A program made the position numbers and the translations under genes. Under the pieces are notes generated by a model. The model had not been told where the DNA came from and did not search any database. It saw only the letters and a list, made by a program, of their open reading frames with translations. A DNA stretch of 64,000 nucleotides, taken from NCBI GenBank assembly GCA_963737545.1, contig CAVTTH010000003.1:124001-188000 (forward strand), written 5' to 3'. This DNA is from CAVTTH01 sp963737545. Its GTDB lineage: Bacteria > Verrucomicrobiota > Verrucomicrobiia > Chthoniobacterales > UBA10450. How positions within the stretch are numbered: the stretch's first letter is position 1; each line of letters starts with the position of its first letter. This document shows, in pieces, positions 27,931 through 37,852 of this stretch.

Positions 27931-30332
27931 TTATTCTGTGCGCAGTGCTTCGATAGGATTGACCCTGGTGGCGCGCTGCGCTGGCACGAGGCAGGCAATG
28001 AGGGCGACAGCGGCGAGAAGCAGCGTCATCGAGGCGAGCGTGAGCGGATCGTGCGCGCTGGTCTTAAACAGAATCGAGCTCAGCGCGCGCGAGGCCAGGA
28101 GCGTCGCGCCGAGACCAATGACCAGACCGAGGCCGACCAGTTTGCCGCCGCGGCCAAGAACGAGCCGGAGCACGTCGCGCGATTGCGCACCGAGCGCCAT
28201 GCGAATGCCGAATTCGCCTGTGCGTTGAACAACGCTGTAAGCCATCACGCCGTAGATTCCGACCGCCGCGATCACGAGCGCAACGAGCGAGAAAACCGTC
28301 AGCAAGAGCATCGCGAAACGTTGCTTCGCGATCTGTCTCGCCCAGGATTTCCTCCAGCGGACGGATCGCGCCGATCGGTTGATCTTTATCCACCGAATAA
28401 ACGGCCGGACGCAGCGCCCCGAGCAACGCCGCCGGCGAGCCCTGCGTGCGAATGACGACGTTGAGCGAATTGAAGGGAACTTGCGCGAACGGCTCGTACG
28501 ACTGGCTGGTGGTGGCCTTGTCGACGCCGTATTGCTTGATGTCGCCGACGATGCCGACGATCTCGCGCCACGCGTCGGGGCCGTTGGTAATATTGATCCG
28601 TTTGCCGATCGGATCCTCGTTAGGGAAAAATTGGTGCGCGAGCGTTTCGTTGATGATCGCGACGCGGGGCGCTTTGGCGTCATCCTGCGCGGTGAAAACG
28701 CGGCCGCGGACAAGCCGGATTCCCATGGCGCGGAAATAATCGGGCGTGACCGCGTAGTAGTTCGTGTTTGGCAGATCGCTCGGCGCGACGGCCGGCCGGC
28801 CCTCGATGTTGAACCCGAGCACCTAGTCGCCCACCAGCGGCATCGAATGCGTGAGACCAACCGCTTGCACTCCCGGGAGCGTGCGCAAACGCGCTCGAGC
28901 AGTGCATCGGCAAATGCAATCTGCTGCTCGGGCTTCGCATATTTTTTCTCCGGCAGCGCGAGACGGAGAACGGTGGCGTTTTCCGGGATAAAGCCGGGAT
29001 CAACATGCGTCAGCTGCATGAAACTGCGGCCAAGCAAACCCGCGCCGCCGAGAAGCACGAGCGCAAACGTCACTTCGATCACAACCAGCGCGCCCCGCAG
29101 TCGCCCGCGCGGCATCGGTGGAACCGCGCGCTCCTTGCTTGAGCGCCTCATTGACATCAGTGTGCGCGGCGAGCCAGCGCCGGTGCGATACCGAAGACGA
29201 CTCCGGTGACGACACTAAGCGCGAGAGAAAACAGAAGCACAATGCCGTTGAGATGGATCTCGGTCGTGCGCGGGAGGGTGGAGGGCGCGATGCGAGAGAA
29301 GCGAATCGAGGCCCCAGCGCGCCAGCAGCAGACCGGCCACGCCGCCGACAACCGCCAGCAATACGCTTTCGGTCAGCAGTTGCCTAACGAGTCGGCGCGG
29401 CTCGCGCCCAGCGCGGCTCGAATGGAAATCTCGCGATGCCGCGCCGTCGCGCGCGCAAGAAGGAGGTTGGCGATGTTCGCGCAGGCGATCAGGAGCACGC
29501 ACCCGACCGCGCCGAGCAGCGTGTAAAGCACGACCCGCACATCGCGCACGCTGTAATCGAGCACCGGCATGAGGAGAATCCCCCAGCCTTTGTTCGAGTC
29601 GGGATATTGTTTGGCCAGTTGCGCTGCCAGAACTTCCAGCTCAGCTCGGCCTGCACCACGGTGACACCCGGCCGTAGCCGTCCGATGACATTCAGATAAT
29701 GCGCGCCGCGGGCGTGGCCCGAGGTCTCGTCGGGCTTGAATCCCATCGGCATCCAGACATCAACTTTACTGGCCTGGCCAAAATCGGACGGTGCGACGCC
29801 GATCACCGTGTACGGTTCGCCATTCAGCTGGATCGAACGACCGATAACCTTCGCGTCGCCGCCGAAGACGCGCTGCCAAAACGGATTACTCAGGACGACA
29901 ACGTGATTCTTTCCGACAGCGTCTTCCTCCGGCAGAAACGTCCGGCCAAGAACCGGCTTAACGCCGTAAACATCGAAGTAATGCGCGGTCGCTTTCACCC
30001 CAACCAGCCGCTGCGGCTCGCCTTCGCCGGTAAGATTGACCTGCGAGCCGCCGTAAGCGGCGAGATACGAATACGATTTCGTCTGCTTTTCCCAATCGAG
30101 ATAGTTAGGCGGCGAAACGGAGAACTCGGGGAACTCCGGCAATTGCGTTTCCCTGATGACGACGACCCGCTCCGGCTGCGGATAGTCGAGTGGGCGGAGC
30201 AACACCCCGTTCGACGACGGAGAAAATCGCCGTGCAGGCTCCGATACCGAGCGCCAGCGTGAGGATGGCGACGGCAGTGAAGCCGGGAGATTTGATTAAC
30301 TGGCGGAGAGCATAGCGGATGTCGTTTAGCAT
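27931..30332 (-). pseudogene. ADOP/MacB-family ABC permease 5, heavily decayed
   Basis: All parts of an ADOP permease are present in order but scattered over three frames. It starts MLNDIRYALRQLIKSPGF at 30332 and is shifted at about 30208 (an extra base before NGVLLRPLDYP), 29650, 29395, 29290, 29180, 29115, 28893 and 28335. There is also an in-frame TAG near 28824 between PLVGD and VLGFNIEG. The C-terminus is normal (RVNPIEALRTE). Its closest relative is the adjacent permease 6 (shared GIGACTAIFSVV). No functional product is expected. Everything on either side is intact, so the decay is local. Confidence 0.88.
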
Positions 30333-30336
30333 AGAG

Positions 30337-30356
30337 GTAGTGCAGGCTTCCAGCCT
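30337..30356. repeat. Compact palindrome between permeases 5 and 6
   Basis: TGCAGGCT and AGCCTGCA with a three-base loop, in the 70-base gap before the permease 5 start. REP-like; it could stabilise or attenuate the long transcript. It is in the same class as the 3464-3482 hairpin. Confidence 0.55.
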
Positions 30357-30402
30357 GCATGGTGCGGGTGTGCAAACGGAGAGCTTGCGTGATGTTTGTT
30401 TG

Positions 30403-32823
30403 TCATTCGGCGTGGAGAGCTTCGACGGGGTTGACGCGGGTGGCGCGACGGCCGGGCAGGTAACAGGCGGCGAGCGCGATCAATGTCAGCGCGGCAGTTA
30501 CAGTCGCGAGTGTGACCGGATCGCTCGCACGCGTTTCGAAGAGGAGGCTGTTGAGCACGCGCCCGCCCGCGAGCGCTGTGGCGAGACCCACGGTCAGGCC
30601 AAAGAGCACAGGACGCATGCCATGCCGGAGCACAAGGCCAAGGATGGCCTCACGCGTGGCACCGAATGCGATGCGGAGGCCGAGTTCCTTTTGGCGGCGG
30701 GCTACCGAGTAGGCGACGACGCCATAGATCCCAAGCGCAGTGAGGAGGAGCGCGGCGGCAGCGAACGAGCCGGCGAGCAGCATTTGAAAACGCTCCTGGG
30801 CAACGGACTCCCCGAGAATGTCGTCCATCGTGTGGAACGCCGGGATCGGCACGTCGCGATCGACGGACTGGATGGCGGCGCGGATCGCACTGCCGGCGGC
30901 GCGCGCATCACCGGCGGCGCGCGCGGCGACAACCATCCCGAGCATTGGCCAGTCCCAATACGGACGGTAAGCGGTGGGAACGGGCGCGCGCTCGGCCGAG
31001 ACGCGAACATCGCCAGCAACGCCGATCACTTCATACTCTTCTCCGGGAATGCGTTCGAGGCGGCGACCGACGGGATCCAGACCGGGCCAGAGCAGCCGCG
31101 CGAGCTGCTCGGAGATAATTATAACTTTGCGGTCGTGATCGTGTGCATCGAACGAGCGACCAGCACGGAGCGGGAGGCCCATGGTCTGGAAATAGGCCGG
31201 ACTAATGAAGCGAACATTGACGTTCGGTTTCTCACCCTCCGGCCGCGGATCGCCGACGACGGCGGCCTTGTCCACCCAGTTTTCGCCTTGGAGCGGGAGC
31301 GTGTTGACCGCGGCGGCGGCCGTAATACCGGGTGTGGCGGAGAGGCGGTCGATCACCTGCTCGAAGAACGCGAGGCGCTGCTTGTCTTCGGAATATTTCG
31401 CCAGGGGGATGACAACTTTGCCAGTGAGAACGGTCGGAGCGCGAAAGCCCTGTTCTGCACGGAGGAGTCGGGCAAAACTTCCGCCGAGCAATGCAGCGAG
31501 CGCGAGCAGAACGACGCTCAGCGCGACCTCGGCGGCCACGAGCGTATCGCTCCAGCGACGACTGCGGACGCCGCCGACAACGGTACGGCTGCTGGTAGAC
31601 AATGCCTGCTGAGGATCGCCGCTCGCCAAATGCCAGGCGGGCGCGAGGCCGAAGAGCAAGCCCGTGACCAGCGTGACAGCGAGTGCGAAAAGCAGCACGC
31701 CGGGATCGACATGAACTCCCGCAAGCCGGGGAAGGTCGACGGGTGCGTAGCGAAGGAGAAACGCGAGACCGTCGTGCGCGACGGCGATGCCAAGTAGTCC
31801 GCCGGCGAGAGCGACGAGCAGCGTCTCGACAAGGGCGGCGCGGAGCAGCTGCGCGCGGCTCGCGCCGAGTGCCTGACGGACGGCGGATTCATGCTGACGG
31901 CGCTCGGCCTGGGCGAGAAGGAAATTCATGAGATTGACGCAGGCGATCAGCAGAACCGACGTGACCGCGGCAAAGAGGACAAGCAAACCGCGCCGCGATT
32001 GGCCGACGATCGCCTCGCGCAGCGGCACCACGATGGCCCGGAGAATGGCGTTGGGTTGACCGGCTTCACGGACGATCTGGGCCGCGAGGCCGTTCAGCTC
32101 GGTCTCAGCCCGCTGCAGAGTGATCCCGGGCTTCAGCCGGGCGATGGTGCCGTAATTATGGCGACCAAGAAGATCGACGAGTTCGTCGGACGAAAAGACC
32201 TTGGGAGTGAAGATATCGGGGTTGGTCGGACCGCGCCCGCCGACGCGTTCACGCGTCTGTGGAAAATGGAAGTCGGCAGGCAACACGCCGACGATTGTAT
32301 GGGGCGAGCCGTTGAGTAGGATTGAGCGCCCAACGACTGCGGAATCGGCTGCAAAATCGCGACGCCACAAGGCGTCGCTAATCACGACCACGTGCTCGCG
32401 ACCGGCGGTTTCTTCCCCGGGGAGAAATGAGCGACCCAGGACGGGCGGCGTGCCGAGCAACTCGAAGAAATTGGCGGAGACCTCGACGTGTCCGAGCTGT
32501 TCGGGCTGGCTAACGCCGGAGAGGATCGAGGTGCGCGGATCGACGATCGAAATGCCGCCGAAGGAGGTGGTGCGCTCGCGCCAGACCTGAAAGTGGTGAG
32601 CGTTGACCGGCAGAGGATCGGGGCCAAAGACCGGCATGGTTTCGCGCAACCAGACGAGCTGCTGCGGCTGGGGAAACGCGAGCGGCCGGAGAAGCACGCC
32701 ATTGACGACGGAAAAGATCGCGGTGCAGGCGCCGATGCCCAGCGCGAGCGTGAGAATGGCGATCGCAGTAAAGCCGGGCGATTTGATGAGCCGGCGTAAA
32801 GCGTAGCGGAAGTCGTTTAGCAT
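30403..32823 (-). CDS. ADOP/MacB-family ABC permease 6
   Basis: 806 residues (MLNDFRYALRRLIKSPGF), with AAGGA upstream of the start. The usual two-half layout is present, but FtsX 1 departs from the array consensus: VLLIACVNLMNFLLAQAERRQHESAVRQ replaces the common ACANVANLLLAR...REIAIR, implying a changed cytoplasmic loop. FtsX 2 has GIYGVVAYSVARRQKELGLR. C-terminus RVNPVEALHAE (His in place of the usual Arg). Upstream gap 26 bases to permease 7. Substrate unknown. Confidence 0.93.
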   Translation of the reverse strand: MLNDFRYALRRLIKSPGFTAIAILTLALGIGACTAIFSVVNGVLLRPLAFPQPQQLVWLRETMPVFGPDPLPVNAHHFQVWRERTTSFGGISIVDPRTSILSGVSQPEQLGHVEVSANFFELLGTPPVLGRSFLPGEETAGREHVVVISDALWRRDFAADSAVVGRSILLNGSPHTIVGVLPADFHFPQTRERVGGRGPTNPDIFTPKVFSSDELVDLLGRHNYGTIARLKPGITLQRAETELNGLAAQIVREAGQPNAILRAIVVPLREAIVGQSRRGLLVLFAAVTSVLLIACVNLMNFLLAQAERRQHESAVRQALGASRAQLLRAALVETLLVALAGGLLGIAVAHDGLAFLLRYAPVDLPRLAGVHVDPGVLLFALAVTLVTGLLFGLAPAWHLASGDPQQALSTSSRTVVGGVRSRRWSDTLVAAEVALSVVLLALAALLGGSFARLLRAEQGFRAPTVLTGKVVIPLAKYSEDKQRLAFFEQVIDRLSATPGITAAAAVNTLPLQGENWVDKAAVVGDPRPEGEKPNVNVRFISPAYFQTMGLPLRAGRSFDAHDHDRKVIIISEQLARLLWPGLDPVGRRLERIPGEEYEVIGVAGDVRVSAERAPVPTAYRPYWDWPMLGMVVAARAAGDARAAGSAIRAAIQSVDRDVPIPAFHTMDDILGESVAQERFQMLLAGSFAAAALLLTALGIYGVVAYSVARRQKELGLRIAFGATREAILGLVLRHGMRPVLFGLTVGLATALAGGRVLNSLLFETRASDPVTLATVTAALTLIALAACYLPGRRATRVNPVEALHAE

Positions 32824-32849
32824 TGGGATGTCCTTGTTCTTTTGCCTGA

Positions 32850-35270
32850 CTAATCAGTACGCAGTGCTTCGATGGGATTAACCTGGCTGGCGCGCCGCGC
32901 CGGAATCAAACAAGCGAACAGCGCGACGGCGGCGAGCAGGATGCTGGCAAGAGTGAGAAGGGTCGGACTGTGGGCGGAGACTTGATAAAGCTGCGACGAT
33001 AGCAGACGGCCGAGAGCGAGCGCAGTGCCGAGGCCGATGGCCAAACCGATTAGAACTGGCTGCATGCCTTGCATGATGACAAGCCGAAGCACGTCCATCG
33101 TTTGTGCACCCAGCGCCATGCGAACACCGATTTCGCCGGTGCGCTGCTCGACCGTGTAGGCCACCGCGCCATATATTCCGACGATCGCGAGCAAGAGCGC
33201 GATGCCCGCAAACACGCCCAGCAACGACATGGTCAGACGCTCCTGGCCTAACGAGGCCGTAACAACAGCATCCAGAGTACCTGGCTGGAGGATGGGAAGA
33301 CCGCCATCAATTCGATTGAGCGCTGCCCGGATAATTCCAGCGGTGGCTTCGGGTTTGGTCGTGCTGCGCGCTGTGACGATGAAAAAGGGAGCGCTCCGTT
33401 GCGGCCACGGCCGATAGAATTCGATTTCGTTGGCTTTCGCCAGTTGTTGGGAGCGCACGTCGCCTACCACACCGACTACTTCCGCTGCCAATCCGTTGCC
33501 GTTGTCGGTGCCGAAGAGGATATGATGGCCAAGCGGATCTTCTCCGTGAAAAAGCTTCTGCGCGGTCGCTCGGCTAAGAACCACCACCTGCGGCTTGTCG
33601 ATTCCATCGCGCTCATCGAAGTCGCGGCCCGCGATCAGTGGAATGCCCAGCGTTCGAAAATAGCCGGGTAAGACGCTTCGTGTCAGCCCGAGCGGCCGTT
33701 GATTCACCGGCAGCGGATTCGTATCGGTGCGAGCGAACGGCGATGAAGAATTGTTGCCGCTAAGCGGAGCGCTGTCGGCCACCGCGATCGCCTCGATTCC
33801 GGGAGCGGTTTGCAACTCGGCCACGAGGCGTTCGACAAAACGAACGTGCGCGGCGGGATCGGGATACTTAGCGGGCGGCAAACCTACACCGCCGATCCAG
33901 ACGTGGTCGGAACGAAATCCTGATTCCTGCCGGCTGAGCCGAACGAAACTCGCGATCAACATCGCCGCACCGGCAAGAAGTACGACCGACAGACTTACTT
34001 GTGCTGCCACCAATCCGCGCCGAAAACGCTGCTGGCCGCGACTGCCGGTGACAGCGCGACCACCGTCTTTCAATCCGTCGACGAGGTCGGCTTGAGAACT
34101 TTGCCACGCCGGATAGGCCCCCATTAAAAACCCTGTGAGCACGGAGAGAGCAAGTGCGAAGGCGAGTACCGGCAGTTGCAACGCGATCCCGCCCTCGAAC
34201 GGCAGATTATCTCCCGCCAGTTTTGGGATGATCGATACCGTCCAGAGCGCAAGACAAAAACCAACGATCCCGGCGAATGTGCTCACCAGCGTGCTCTCCA
34301 GCACAAACAGTCGCACGATGCCGGAACGCGAAGCGCCTAACGCCATGCGCAGGGCGATCTCGCGGCGGCGCGCGATAAATCGAACGAGCAACAGATTCGC
34401 GACATTGCTGCACGCGATCAGCAGGACAGCGCCGACGGCGGCGAGCAACGTAAGAAATGCCGGGCGCAGGTTCCCAGTCACATCTTCCTGAGCCGCGACC
34501 AACACCGATGTCCAGGAATTGTCTGCCGTTTCAGGATGCTGCTGACGATAGCTTTGTTCGAGAGCAGGCATGGCAGCCTGAGCTTGGCCGATCGTAACTC
34601 CCGGCTTGAGCCGGCCGATGCAACGCATGAAGCTGACCCCGCGCATGAGTCGTTCGCGCGAAAGCCCCGCCAGCCCGAATGGCTTTACCGTGTAGATCTC
34701 GGAATCGCGCCCGAACCACGAGATCGGAAGGTCCGGCAACACTCCCACAATCGTGGTCGCGACGCCGTTCAGCGTGATGCTCCGGCCGAGCACCATCGGA
34801 TCGGAATGCAGAGTCCTGCGCCAGAATGTTTCGGTCACGAGCGCGACGTCGGCTGTCATCTCTTCCTGCGGCAAAAAATTTCGACCGCGAATCAACCGAA
34901 CTCCGAGCAGATCAAAATAGTTGGCCGTAACCTTCGCGCCAAGCACCTGAATCGGATCGCCGATTCCGGTCAGGATGTAGCCAGTGCCAGCGTCCACCGC
35001 GATGCTGGAAAACACCTTCTGTCCATCCCGATAATGCCAGAACTTCGGAACGGAAAACGGCAGCTGCTTCAAATCGCGCTCTTTCGCTTCGCCGTAGATG
35101 CGCACGATGCGATCTGGTTCAGAAAAGGGCAGACCGCGCAGGAAGAGATCATGCACCAGACTGAAGATGGCGGTGTTCATCCCGATCCCGAGCGCGAGCG
35201 TGAGCACGGCAAGCGTGGTAAATCCGGGCGATTTCCGAAGTTGGCCAAGAGCGAAGCGGAGATTGTTCAT
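32850..35270 (-). CDS. ADOP/MacB-family ABC permease 7
   Basis: 806 residues (MNNLRFALGQLRKSPGF). First segment LAVLTLALGIGMNTAIFSLV; FtsX 1 VLLIACSNVANLLLVRFIARRRE; FtsX 2 GIYGAVAYTVEQRTGEIGVR; C-terminus QVNPIEALRTD, the only copy ending in Asp. Its translation start follows a 133-base gap that holds an inverted TGACGAA-type repeat, the largest gap in this half of the array, so a separate promoter here is possible. A GCCTAACGA word at 33246 encodes A-S-L-G using TTA. Confidence 0.93.
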   Translation of the reverse strand: MNNLRFALGQLRKSPGFTTLAVLTLALGIGMNTAIFSLVHDLFLRGLPFSEPDRIVRIYGEAKERDLKQLPFSVPKFWHYRDGQKVFSSIAVDAGTGYILTGIGDPIQVLGAKVTANYFDLLGVRLIRGRNFLPQEEMTADVALVTETFWRRTLHSDPMVLGRSITLNGVATTIVGVLPDLPISWFGRDSEIYTVKPFGLAGLSRERLMRGVSFMRCIGRLKPGVTIGQAQAAMPALEQSYRQQHPETADNSWTSVLVAAQEDVTGNLRPAFLTLLAAVGAVLLIACSNVANLLLVRFIARRREIALRMALGASRSGIVRLFVLESTLVSTFAGIVGFCLALWTVSIIPKLAGDNLPFEGGIALQLPVLAFALALSVLTGFLMGAYPAWQSSQADLVDGLKDGGRAVTGSRGQQRFRRGLVAAQVSLSVVLLAGAAMLIASFVRLSRQESGFRSDHVWIGGVGLPPAKYPDPAAHVRFVERLVAELQTAPGIEAIAVADSAPLSGNNSSSPFARTDTNPLPVNQRPLGLTRSVLPGYFRTLGIPLIAGRDFDERDGIDKPQVVVLSRATAQKLFHGEDPLGHHILFGTDNGNGLAAEVVGVVGDVRSQQLAKANEIEFYRPWPQRSAPFFIVTARSTTKPEATAGIIRAALNRIDGGLPILQPGTLDAVVTASLGQERLTMSLLGVFAGIALLLAIVGIYGAVAYTVEQRTGEIGVRMALGAQTMDVLRLVIMQGMQPVLIGLAIGLGTALALGRLLSSQLYQVSAHSPTLLTLASILLAAVALFACLIPARRASQVNPIEALRTD

Positions 35271-35407
35271 GACAAGAAATGACGAAATCCAAATGACGAA
35301 GCTCGAAGGAAGAACGAATGACCAAATGACGAAAACATTGGGCGCAGCCTTCGGGCTTCTGAACTCGCCATTGATTCGAACTTCGTCATTCGGATTTCGT
35401 CATTCAC
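35271..35407. repeat. TGACGAA-rich inverted repeat between permeases 7 and 8
   Basis: Left arm near 35277-35310 (AATGACGAAATCCAAATG, ACGAAGCTCGAA) and right arm near 35375-35407 (TTCGAACTTCGTCATTCG, ATTTCGTCATTC) are imperfect reverse complements about 33 bases long. A related half copy lies at 55932-55980. This looks like a dispersed intergenic element of the genome. Confidence 0.75.
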
Positions 35408-37815
35408 TCCGCGCGGAGGGTGATCATTGGGTCAGTTCGCGATGCTCGTCGCGCCGGAATCCAGCAGGCGAGAAAGGCCGCGATCGCCAAAAGAACGCTA
35501 ACGACCGCATAGATCGCTGGATCGAGTGCCCTCACCTCAAAAAGAAAACTTCCGAGCACCCGCGAAAAGGCGAGCGCACTTGCGAGTCCGATCAATAGTC
35601 CTACTGCCAGCAGCCGCAGACCCTGACCTAAAATCAGCGCGCGAATATCCGAGCGTTGCGCGCCGAGCGCGAGACGGATGCCGATTTCTTGCAAGCGGCG
35701 CACTGCGCTATAGGAGAGAACACCATACAAGCCGACCATCGAAAGCAGAAGCGCGAGTCCGGCGAAAATCAGCAGGAGGAAGCTGATGAAACGCGACGCA
35801 GCCCACGTGTCTTGCACACGTTCGAGCATCGGACGGACGTCGAAAACCGGTTGCGTCGAATCGACTGAAGCGACGGCGTCACGCACAGATTTTTCGAGCG
35901 CAGCCGGAGCGCCCTGCGTGCGCACGAGCAAGACGAAGTTCGTTCGCTCCACCTGCGACTGTGAAAAATAGACGATCGGCAGCGAAGAAATTTGATCGAA
36001 GCCGCGCAGCTTCATCCGCGCGACTACGCCGACGATCTCAAAGAAGCGGACGTTTCCGGTGTCGTCTGGATCAATCCTGAGACGTTGGCCGACCGGATTC
36101 TCGTCCGGGAAAAATCGATCCGCGATGGATTGATCAATGATCGTGACCAGCGGAGAGCCGCCGGTGTCGCGTTGGTCGAAAACTCGGCCGCGCAGAAGCG
36201 TCCCCTTCAGTGTCGCAAAATAATGTCCCCTAACGATCTCAGTATCGGCGGAAATTTCCTGACCGGGCGGCGGCTCAGGTGCGCCCTCGCGCAGGATGTT
36301 GGTTTGCCAACCTGCCAGCATTGGCGGATTCGAACTGAGGGCGGCGTCGACCACACCTGGCAGCGTGCGCACCTGCTCCAGCAAGCGGTCGGAAAATTGA
36401 ACAACTTTCTCCTTTGTTGAATAAACGCGGAATGGGAGATCGAGTCGCGCGGTCAGTAACTTATTCGGTTCGAATCCAAGAGCGAGCGACTGCGCGCGCG
36501 CGAAGCTCTTCAGCACCAGACCAGCAGCACTCAGGAGAATGAGAGTGAGCGCGATTTCACCGATGACGAGCGCGTTCCGTGTTCGTCGCGCCGCGAGCGA
36601 ATCTGAACTGCCGCGCGCGCCGGCGCCGAGCGCGAGTTGCACGTCTGCTTTTGCAGCCATGCGCGCAGGCCAGAGGCCAAAGAGAAAATTGGTGCAGAGC
36701 GCCAGGCCAAGAGTAAAGGCAAGCACCCAGCCGTCGAGCGTGACGTCATGCAACCGTGGGATTCCCGGCGGACTGAGCGCGATAATCGCGTCGCGTCCCC
36801 AGAAGGCGACCAGGAATCCACCGAGACCGCCGAGTAACGCCAGGAGCGAACTCTCAACAAGAAGTTGCCTAACGATTTGCCCGCGGCTCGCGCCGAGCGC
36901 TGCCCGAATGCCAAACTCTCGCGCGCGCGCCGCTCCGCGCACTGCAAGCAGATTCGCCAGGTTCGCGCAGGCGATCAGCAAAACCAATGCGACCGCACCC
37001 AGTAACAGAGTCAGATTCTTGCGATAAGATCCCACACGGTTCTCGAGCAATGGCGTTACGACCGCGCCGACTGTTGTGTTGCTCTCGGGAAATTTCTTCT
37101 CCAGGCGGGCCGCGATCGCCTTCATCTGTCCCTGCGCCTGTTCAACGGTGACGCCTTTCTTGAGCCGCCCCCATGCGTAGAGCCCGGGGTGATTCATCCG
37201 GTCCCACACGCTCGGTACGCGTCGCATCAACGGCACCCAAACATCCACGTCGTTCGGCGCTGACATCTGCGCCGGCATCACGCCAATGACTTGGTAAAGT
37301 TGGTTGTGCAAGTTGATGGAACGACCGAGCACTCCGGGGTCGCGCTGAAATGCGCGCTGCCACAAAGCGTCGCTAATCACGGCCAGGGCAGGGCCGCCGC
37401 GACGATCTTCCTCGTCGCTGAAGGATCGCCCGATTTGTGGCGCGAGTCCGATAACCTGAAAAAAATTAGCCGACACAACCGCGCCGGAAATCCGTTCCGC
37501 TTCGCGACCGGCGACACCGCTCAAGTTAAACGATTCACGCCGGCTGACGGCGAGCTGTTCGAAAACGGTGTTGTCGCGCTTCCAATCAAGAAAATCGAAC
37601 CACGCGATTGAAATGGAAGGCTGCGTCGAATCCGACTCGTTAAGGTAAACGATCCGGTCCGCGTCTGGAAACGGCAGCGGCCGCAGTAGCACTGCATTGA
37701 TCACACTGAAAATCGCGGTGTTCGCGCCGATGCCGAGCGCGAGCGTGAGCACCGCGATGAAAGTGAAGCCCGGCGATTTGCGAAGCTGGCGGAAAGCGTA
37801 GCGGATGTCGTTCAT
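35404..37815 (-). CDS. ADOP/MacB-family ABC permease 8
   Basis: 803 residues (MNDIRYAFRQLRKSPGF), the shortest intact copy. FtsX 1 VLLIACANLANLLAVRGAARARE, with the array-typical GIRAALGASRGQIVRQLLVESS directly after; FtsX 2 GLYGVLSYSAVRRLQEIGIR. The C-terminus is RTDPMITLRAE, sharing PMITLR with permease 9. The second periplasmic domain has VVDAALSSNPPMLAGWQT. A GCCTAACGA word at 36867 falls in its I-V-R-Q codons. The stop lies within the right arm of the TGACGAA repeat. Gap to permease 9 is 37 bases. Confidence 0.93.
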   Translation of the reverse strand: MNDIRYAFRQLRKSPGFTFIAVLTLALGIGANTAIFSVINAVLLRPLPFPDADRIVYLNESDSTQPSISIAWFDFLDWKRDNTVFEQLAVSRRESFNLSGVAGREAERISGAVVSANFFQVIGLAPQIGRSFSDEEDRRGGPALAVISDALWQRAFQRDPGVLGRSINLHNQLYQVIGVMPAQMSAPNDVDVWVPLMRRVPSVWDRMNHPGLYAWGRLKKGVTVEQAQGQMKAIAARLEKKFPESNTTVGAVVTPLLENRVGSYRKNLTLLLGAVALVLLIACANLANLLAVRGAARAREFGIRAALGASRGQIVRQLLVESSLLALLGGLGGFLVAFWGRDAIIALSPPGIPRLHDVTLDGWVLAFTLGLALCTNFLFGLWPARMAAKADVQLALGAGARGSSDSLAARRTRNALVIGEIALTLILLSAAGLVLKSFARAQSLALGFEPNKLLTARLDLPFRVYSTKEKVVQFSDRLLEQVRTLPGVVDAALSSNPPMLAGWQTNILREGAPEPPPGQEISADTEIVRGHYFATLKGTLLRGRVFDQRDTGGSPLVTIIDQSIADRFFPDENPVGQRLRIDPDDTGNVRFFEIVGVVARMKLRGFDQISSLPIVYFSQSQVERTNFVLLVRTQGAPAALEKSVRDAVASVDSTQPVFDVRPMLERVQDTWAASRFISFLLLIFAGLALLLSMVGLYGVLSYSAVRRLQEIGIRLALGAQRSDIRALILGQGLRLLAVGLLIGLASALAFSRVLGSFLFEVRALDPAIYAVVSVLLAIAAFLACWIPARRASRTDPMITLRAE

Positions 37816-37852
37816 AACAGTGTGGGCATCGGATGTGTCTGGGGAGCGCCAC

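Noticed and set aside
27931..30332. Programmed frameshifting in permease 5
   Set aside because: There are at least eight shifts in different contexts plus a stop codon; no slippery heptamer or structure recurs.
30319..31797. A 492-residue open frame on the plus strand
   Set aside because: It is antisense to the intact permease 6 and the permease 5 remnant, has an Arg/Glu/Asp-rich shadow composition and no recognisable domain. The GC-rich antisense strand of these genes often stays open.
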